DNA of 64,000 nt, taken from NCBI GenBank assembly GCA_021234535.1, contig CM037843.1, positions 20,987,911 through 21,051,910 of the forward strand, read 5' to 3'. The stretch is from Stichopus chloronotus. Taxonomy: Eukaryota; Echinodermata; Holothuroidea; Aspidochirotida; Stichopodidae. This document shows, one piece after another, positions 52,701 through 61,700 of this stretch; position 1 is the stretch's first letter; every line of letters starts with the position of its first letter. Under the pieces are notes generated by a model that saw only the letters and a list, made by a program, of their open reading frames with translations, was not told the DNA's origin and searched no databases. The translations under genes and the position numbers were made by a program.

Positions 52701-55700
52701 TTGGATGCTTTCTTTTGAATGTCTTTGTTGACTCTGGAGTGTTTTTTTTTGTACCCATTGTTCATGCAAACATCAGGTCACCAAAAGTGGATTTCATTCT
52801 ATCATGTATATTTTCAGCAGGGGGTAAAGGATGGTGTAATCCTTACTAAATCACTTTTCACATCTAATTAATGCATATTTTAGTCAACTTATTTCTTTTT
52901 TCTGGGGGGGTCCCCATGCCTACTCCTGTTATAAATAATGAGATGCTATCTCTGGAATCTTAGCCCTAGAAACCAAAGTTGTCTCGTTAAGATTTATGTA
53001 TTCCTCATGTGTGCAGTGTGCAGGCTTCGTTACCTTCAGTACATCGTTTCATTCGTCCATGTAATTAAGCCTGGTAGCCAGAGGTGCTACCACAAAGTGT
53101 GCTGCAGTACTGTATCAGTCTGCCATTTGTGTAATCTCTTGATGACATGGTGTGCTTGGGTGCTTAACTTATTCAATTACTGACTTGGTGAAAGACACTG
53201 AAGTTCAATCAGTAAATTTATTTAGCAGGGTAAAAAAGGGCCTGGAGCATTCTTCTACGATACAGTACTACAGTATTCTTTCTCAAGCAACCAGCCCGGC
53301 CTGCCTGCATTTGTCACCTTCAGTGGTGCTATCGTGCTACAGCCTGAGCACTACAGCCTGAGCTTCAGCAATAAATTTCAAAAGTTTATTGTGATGTAAA
53401 ATACTTTTGGGTGAAGAGGGGAGGTCAACTTTTAGTGTCTTTTACTCAGCTGCAAAATTTTTTATGTCTTCAGCATTTGTTACCTTCAAGAATATTATAC
53501 ACATGAAACTGTGAAAATGTACACCTCTTAAAAAGTGAGTGTTTCTTGTCTTGCAGGGTATTACATTCCAGGGTGTCATCATTACCGATCACCACTACAC
53601 GTTTGCTATCTTCATCTATGGTGATAATGTTTTCCCCAGGGCACGTGCTATTCCAATCTCTCCCGTGATTGGGTTTTCATCCTCCGACCTGGAATTTTTC
53701 GACTACGCAGTCGCTGAAGAAACTGCCGTGGCATTTCGAAAGACTAAGTAAGATTCTAACCTTTGCAATCCTATGCTTGATGTAGATTAGGGATGCGTGG
53801 TAAGTTACTCGGGAAGTGCAGGGCTGGTGACATTCTTATTGGGTGGAGTTGTAGATGCCATGGAAAAAAAAAACACATGTGCCACCAGCAAGCTTTATCA
53901 CATGGTGGTGGTCTTCCTCCTCTTCTTCTTCATTTACCATTGAAAATGCCTTAAAATGTCATCAATAGTTGATCTGCAAAGTTTAGGACACAACAATTGC
54001 AAGACTTTTGATGCAAATTAGAGAGGCGATTAGATGATTAGAAATATGAAGAAAATGAGTAAATTCAAAAGTTCTCGGTGTAATGTGCTGGACAAACCAT
54101 TGGGTTTGGAAAAAAGAGGATTTCTCCAGCTCTCTCAATCATTGTATTTGTGTTCTTGAGCAAAATGCTTTGTGCTAGTCTCAGTCTCTCTTTCAGTCTA
54201 GACTTAAAAATATGGGTTCCTCAGGGGTGATTTGGTATTGTAGCTCACGAGGGCGGGCTAGGCGTTAGAGGGTGCGGTGCTAGAATTGGTTTCGAGGACG
54301 ATTTGAGCATAGGGTCAAATGTATGCATTAGTGAGGCAAATGGAAAGTATAGTCACTCGTGAATACCCACACCAGGAAGTTGTGGGGAATATGCAGGACA
54401 GTGGTTACTGGTATGTGCACTGGGTATCCGGCTACACGTGTACCTGACCCAGTCATGTCATCACCCAGTTGAACCAGTTCTGAAATTTGCAACATGCCTT
54501 ACCAAAAGTTTCACTAGCATACATGTGTGACAAAAAAGTAAATCTTTTTAACTCTATCCAAACTTAAAACACTTATTTGTCACGCCCATGTGTAAGTTAC
54601 ACATATGATTTTACTGTGTATTTTACATACTGTATAAAACAAACTCATGTATTGTGACTTCATAACACACTCATAGCCTAACGAAAGTTGAGCTCTTAGG
54701 TACCCAGGGTGGGTCTGAAGTTTGGAGCTGGCCGGTGAATCACATTCATGGGTACCCACTGGATGGTGAATACAGTGATGTAGTTCATATTTCTGTAGTC
54801 CAGGAGCGATCACATTAGAGTGTGCAAAGGCTTTTGTACAATACACTGTGTGGAATTGACCTGAGTGAAACGATCTGTTGGTGCCTTTGAAGAACAGGCT
54901 CTAAATAAGTATTGTTTACTTTGTATGATGTTGCTTCAGTCTTCTCTGCATGGATTCAGAAATAATGACCAACAACTGCCACATTCATCTAGTTTGTTGT
55001 ACATGGCATTGCAGATTATTAGAAAAATTCAGCTGAGTGTATTTCATTTTATTACATATAAACATGTCTGTCGTAGTTGCGGTTACACAGCCTCCACTGG
55101 TCTTGTAGGTCACAGTGACAACTATTGAGGAAAAGTAACATCCCTTTAATATCTTTTAGTGTGGGTACATTTGTTACAGTGTTTGTCGGAGTATTATTTT
55201 GTCAGAAATTTTCCCTGTGGGTTAAAGGTGAAGAACCAGTGAAATTAACTCTCCATTTTCCCCCTCCCTCTCATTTTGAATATTACAGAAGGGCCCTGCA
55301 TTGGACTGACATCGGAATTTGCTTCAAATATTCGAATAAGAATGGTTGGTGGAACGCCATCCTGACCATTCCTTCTTGTGATCATCTTCATAATTTCTAC
55401 AACCTCAGATCAATGGCTCTCTGTATTTCAGTCATGATGAATACAGTAGCTATAACAATTTGTGAATCTTTGCATAACAGAAATGTCAGACCATATATAT
55501 ACCGATGGGTGTCTTCACCAGCAATCTTTGGTGCGACCTTTCACCGTATTTCAAATGGAACTGTGGTGGATATCAGACTGTCAGTTTGCAACCACAGATT
55601 TGTGTCCATACCATGTTTCTGAGATTATTGAGGGAGTTTAGAGAGTATTGAAAGTGCTTCCATGTACAAACAATTAGTCGATTGTAATCAGTTTCAGTTA

Positions 55701-58700
55701 GTCTAATCAATACTTAAGATATGGTTTCCATACTCTATGATGTTCTTTGTTTGCTTGTAATTCATGAATGCAGATCCAGTAACGTCAACGAACCTGGACT
55801 CTGGGCATTCCAGATCGATGGGATTGACCCTTACGACATCGTCTGGGGTGTTCCTGAAGGAGGAAACCTCCAAGGAGATGAGGCAGTCAATGATGGCGAT
55901 GCTGGTAACACAAAAAAAAAATAAAATAAAAATTTACTGACAATCGCTTCGTCATTAACCGACAACAGCATTGGCTCTCACTCGATTTCCTGTCCTTTGA
56001 ACAGTTCCAACTGCCACATTGTTGTTTTTTGCACAATAATCGAAAGCTGTTGCTTGAAGAAATCATGCCATAGAGCAATTGATCAAGACCATGAAGGAAA
56101 AATGTGCCATAGGACAGGTACATTGTCATCAAATTGTACATTGATCCTCCAAGAAGAACCCGGAAGTGTTCTTGAGCTCACCCCGTTGGTTGAAATTTTC
56201 TCTTCAATTTTCTCTGCAAATATGGTGGCTCAATAGAGACATGCAAAATTTTGACTTTTGATCTCAAAATTTTGACTTTTTAAAGTCAAAAGTTTGACTT
56301 GTAACCTCAATTTTGACTTTGTGAGCTCAAAATTTTGACTTTAATTCTCAAATTTTGACTTTGTCAACTTAAAAGTGGAAATTTTGACTTTAAAAGTCAA
56401 AAATTTTAGATTAAAAATCAAAATTTTGACTTCAAAAGTCGAAATGAATGAAAAAAATCGAAAAAGGACCAGTGGGGGTATTTTCTTTCCGATTTCAGTA
56501 TTACAATGGCTCCCTCTCTTTTCAACCTAAGAAGCTTTGCAGGGTTTATTTGAGTTTAATTTGGAGTCCAATAGTGACTCAGAAAATGAGGAAGAGCATG
56601 ATTTTTGAGCAGGACTTGTGATTTAGAAAACAAAATGTACAAATGAGGTAAAGACACTGTCTGTGGCATGTATTTGCTTGGGAGTAAAAATAATGTTATT
56701 GCATGTTTTTGTATGAAATATTTACAGTGTAGAATTGTTTTTGTGTGCTTAGTTGAAATTTACAAAATAAAAGACGTTTTTGCGGAAATTAATTCCGAAG
56801 TGGTGCGTAAGTCACAAAATTTTAATTCCACAGTGAACTCATGTATGCTGACGTAATCATTTACACTGAGTAGCACTCAATATGCCTTTTCCTTAGGCAA
56901 TAAATATTCATGCTCTTTTAAGCCAGTCATCAGTTGTTATGAAGACTTATAGAGACCTTGGATCTTAGGTGAGACAAGTCTCTAATTGTCCGCACGTGTT
57001 TTGGTGTGTACGAAAAAAAAGGAAAAAGTAGATACCAACACCTGCTGGGAAGGTTAGTTGCCTTGCAGAAGTTTAAGAAAAATTTGCAGTGTGTTATTTA
57101 TGACAATGGATTGATTGAATTGTTTTCAAGAGTTGATAGCTGTCCACGAATATGACATGTAAACTGTGTTGTCCTCCTCTGCGTCTGAAGAAAAACTTGG
57201 AGTATACAAACTGTGGGTCGGGGAAAAGAAAAATATAAGTCATTGTACAAGTTGCAATATAGATCATAAAGCAGTGGGATGTACGTCACTTTAAATTTTC
57301 ATTTGCTGTGAAGGAATTGTTGTTTCATTGTTCATACATGGAATCCTTTGGCTGCCATGAATATGAACAGTCCATTTATCTGCATGAACATGTAGGGATA
57401 TATCATCACATGTGTAAAATACTACTAGAGACAGTGTCAGCATCTTTCTTTCAAACTCTTTCTTGTAAGCTTGTGAGACATTTTTGTCCTGTTATTAAAT
57501 TTTGTAAGTTACTTCATTTGGGTGTTGAAAAAACTGGAGGTTTATTTTTCTTATTAGCTGTTTCTAAGAAGAAAAAACTGTGAATTGTTCCAACTCTTGA
57601 ATATACTTTTGAAAACATCAGCATTTTTGGTCTCATAGGATAGTGCATTTACTGAACTGACTCATTTATCAGGGTGCATGAATAGACAGGCAAACACAAT
57701 ACATGTAGGTACCATGGGACGGTATGGAGATGTAAATGTTTCTGCTCCAGTTTGGATCAATATTTTTCTTGAATTGGATAATTTGGCTGGCTGTGTAGTA
57801 TGTCTGACATTGCAGGGTGCCCTCAACCTGTGGTGAAAATCATGTGTTGTCTTTTTGGATTTAAGCTCTCAAATGTAACAGGCCAGTAATTTCTTCCTCA
57901 GATTTAAACATCGATGTGGACCTCGTGGGCGATGACTGTTCTTCCTGTTCTGCAGTGGGATCGTCATGCGTTAACTACGGCGCAGGATCGTGTTGTGTCT
58001 GCAATGTCAACTACATGGGAAACGGGAAGACGTGCCTACGTAACGGTGAGATGTTATACTGCTGCCAATAGCAAAGACGAAGAGTTGCAGTACATGGCAT
58101 TCACATATATGCATGTATGGTATTTACAACATGGGCTGTGAAAACCTCAAAGACCTGCAGTAAATGTTCAAAACATTATCATGCAACAAAAGAGACTTGA
58201 CATTTTGGAACATGTTTGGTTGCAATTTGTTGGATGAAATTTCATCTGTGCAGCTTTTGAGAGAGTAAAAATAAAAAGTACTTTTGAAATAAAAAGTACT
58301 TTTGAAAACCTAAACAGTGGGACAGTCGATGATAGTGATCGATCTGAATGAACAGTGATGGTGCTTCCGTACATGCAAATAACACTTTGTGTACATACAC
58401 CCCACTGAACGACATTAAAATGTAGGTATATTGTTGTAAGTTAACTAGTCACAATGACTTTTCGGAAAGGTTTTAGTCTAATTCTTCAAAATATGACAGA
58501 TGGAACTTTGACTAGTGTTTCCCTGTTTGCCCCACAAAATAGGAGAAAGTAAGAAAAGGGAGGTATCATGTGTCATTACTCTAGGGAGTGAGAGACCTAC
58601 AGAACAGGTGGCTCTAATAGACCTCTGTACCTATTCCTTTTTGCTCGTAATCTCATTGGTGACGGTGTAAAATATGTCTAGACAATAGAACACTGAGGGG

Positions 58701-61700
58701 AGTGTCTTTAAGATATTGCAGTAAAACATTTGTGAATGCTCCCTCACTTTTTTCCAATTATTGAATTTGTAAGTCAATCACCTCTCCTTACAAAATGGCT
58801 GGAGGCTGATTATTCTGTAGCAATATACAAAGCTGGTAGTCTAGGAGGGTTGTGGGAAGATATTCTTTGTTAATGTTATTCTTATTTTCTCATGGACATT
58901 GTGCTTGTTCTGACTTTTCCTTGATTCTGTGGATTTTTTCTTTTGCTGCAACTTCTCTTCTGATGCACTGATTTGTTCAAATATAAGTTGGAAGGAAAAG
59001 TCAGAGAAACAAAGGGGAATTGAAGAAGAGAGAAACTCATTTAAAGAAAATCACTAAAGCAAGGAAACTGACAAAGGAAACAGCAGATGTAAGAAACAAG
59101 CATGTCATTTTCTGACATTGTTAGGTTTCCATACATGACAGACTAGTTGAAAGAAAAAAATTATCTTAATGCCGTTGATTCATATCGGTGGACAGCAAGT
59201 GAGAGTGTCAGTAAAGGGGGAGTGAAGGAAAGAACAGCCGTGAAAACCTGTGATGAAAGGTGAAATACGATCCATTTGGGTTTTGCTTCAGTCCTGTGCC
59301 GTTCCGTCTAGCTTTTTCACGTTGATGAGATGAGTAGGTTCTTGGCAGTCACCGGGGAAGTCACAGACTGGCAAACATTGTATGTACATTTCTATTGAAA
59401 ACATTTGATCCCACTGATTGGCACACTTAGTTGCAATGCTACATGTAATTTTAGAACGATTATTTAAAAAACTGTCAGCAAGAGCACAAAAGACAGTTGC
59501 TGGCCTCTAGAGAAATGTTGGTTAATCTCAAAGATATGGGTGTTAATATTATTATTTTCTTGTAAAGCCACTCTTTATCCTGTTTTTTTCCAATTCTTGT
59601 TGCTAATTCATAACTAAGAGTGCACAAAAGATGTTTCAATTCATTTTTTTTGCAGACACAAACAGACATTATAGGGCCAATGGCATCATCTCAGGGAACG
59701 TGAATGGTCAGGAGCTATCGAGGATGAATGTACACGTCTTCATCATTGCCCCAGAAGGGAGGACATATACCGCCGTTAGCCCTACTCCAGAAGGGCTCAA
59801 CTACACCCTTCAGTTTATCCTTCCTATAGCAGAGACCATTGCTTGGCTCTTCGCTGTTCCTAAGAACAAGGGCACGAGTGGCATAACACTAACAGGTTTG
59901 GAAAGTCTCTAACCATTCTTCAGTGTTTCAAATTTAATGAATGGCATGTGTGTTTTTTTTTTCCCTGTAGGTTATGGTAAAGCTATGCCCTAGTAACAGT
60001 GCATGCATGTCACATTCCTTCAGAGAGCCTGCCTAGTTGCCCGTTTAAGTTTCAAGTTGAATATTGGAGTTAGTATAATGGCAGTCTACAGTCTGAGATC
60101 AATCTCTCCCTATCCATCTCTTCGTCCAGGTGGATCATTCACCGCTTTGACCAGATTGGTCTTCAACACCGGTGAGGAGTTGAACATCGAAGAAGAATAC
60201 ATGATTACTGGGGAGAGCATCAAAACCACAATCACACTAGATGGCACACTTCCTGTAATCAGGGAGAAATCATTGAGAATAGGTGAACATACATCAGTGT
60301 TCACAAGGCACCAACCAGGTAAAATTGCAAATGATGAGCATCTCTTACTTTCAGTAAGCATTTCTATGTGTTCTTGTCCTTGAAGCATGTCGTGGTTGTC
60401 CTGTAACTTAAAATGTCATCATTCCACCGCATCTGTTGCATTGGTTGCTCCACGTTGCTCAGCACGGCTGATGGGCTGCTGAGGTGTGCAGGTACTCTAC
60501 CCTCTCCAGCCTTTGGGAAAGTGGATAAATTACTCGGGGGATACTCTCTCGTCCATCAGATTGGGACCTGAAATCACAGTCTCGAGGGCAGTTGTGGGTT
60601 TGCTTTGGTGATTGTCTGGGCTTCCTAATCCTCAAGCTTCGAAATTCAAATTTATTATGTGGCACAAGTTACGACTGTTGAACCATGCACACACAATAAC
60701 ACAACAAAACCAAGTATGTCTTCACAATGCAAAACAAATCACACCTTGGTCGCTTTACTGTTCATTGGTAGATTCTAGAAACATTTTCCCTCAGTACCAC
60801 TCTCATCTTCATGTTTTTTGATTCCTTGCCGAAGGCAGAAGGAATCTATGCGATGGTGATGTCGTGTGTGTGTGAGGGTGTGTGTGTGTGTGTGTGTGAG
60901 GGTGTGTGTGTGTGTGTATGTGTGTATGTGACACTTCTTGTAAACACGATATCTCAAGAAGGGTAACCATGACTGATGTTATACTTGGTGTGTGGGTTGG
61001 TCATATTGAGTAGATGATCCCTATTGTTTTTAGTGGAGGTCAAAGGTCATTTGGGGTCACCAGAGGTCAAAATGTGAAAACCTTGTAAACACGATATCTC
61101 AAGAACGGTAACTGTGACTGATGTCATACCTAGTGTGTGGGTTAGTCATATTGAGTAGATGATCCCTATTGTTTTTAGTGGCGGTCAAAGGTCATTTGAG
61201 GTCAACGGAGGTCAAACTGGAAAAAACCTTGTAAACATAATATCTCCAGAAGGGTAACTGTGACTGATGTCATACTTACTGTGTGGGTTGGTCATATGAA
61301 GTAGATGATCCCTATTGCTTTTGGTGGAGGTCAAAGGTCATTTGAGGTTACCAGAGGTCAAAATGTGAAAACCTTGTAAACACGATATCTCAAGAACGGT
61401 AACTGTGCCTGATGTCATACTTGGTGTGTGAGTTGGTCATATAGAGTAGATAATCCCTATTGTTTTTAGTGGAGGTCAAAGGTCATTTGAGGTCACCAGA
61501 GGTCAAAATGTGAAAACCTTGCAAACACGAAATCTCAAGAACGGTAACTGTGTCTGATGTCATACCTGGTATGTGGGGTTATCATATTGAGTAGATGATC
61601 CCTATTGTTTTTGGTGGCGGTCAAAGGTCATTTGAGGTCGACGGAGGTCAAACTGGAAAAACCTTGTAAACACAATATCTCCAGAAGGGTAACTGTGACT

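Larger units (their letters stand above)
48369..53556 (+). other. Nidogen intron 3 (5.2 kb)
   Basis: Phase 0 intron. Contains a GGAAGATGCCAC hairpin (49501-49547) and the family C repeat with its long hairpin (50390-50953). Otherwise nothing recognisable. Confidence 0.7.

Noticed and set aside
57914..58141. 75-codon plus frame over the first EGF exon
   Set aside because: It is in a different phase from the seven-cysteine EGF reading and encodes no pattern; a shadow of exon 6.
60775..60957. Minus frame of His-Thr repeats
   Set aside because: It is the translation of the TG microsatellite.
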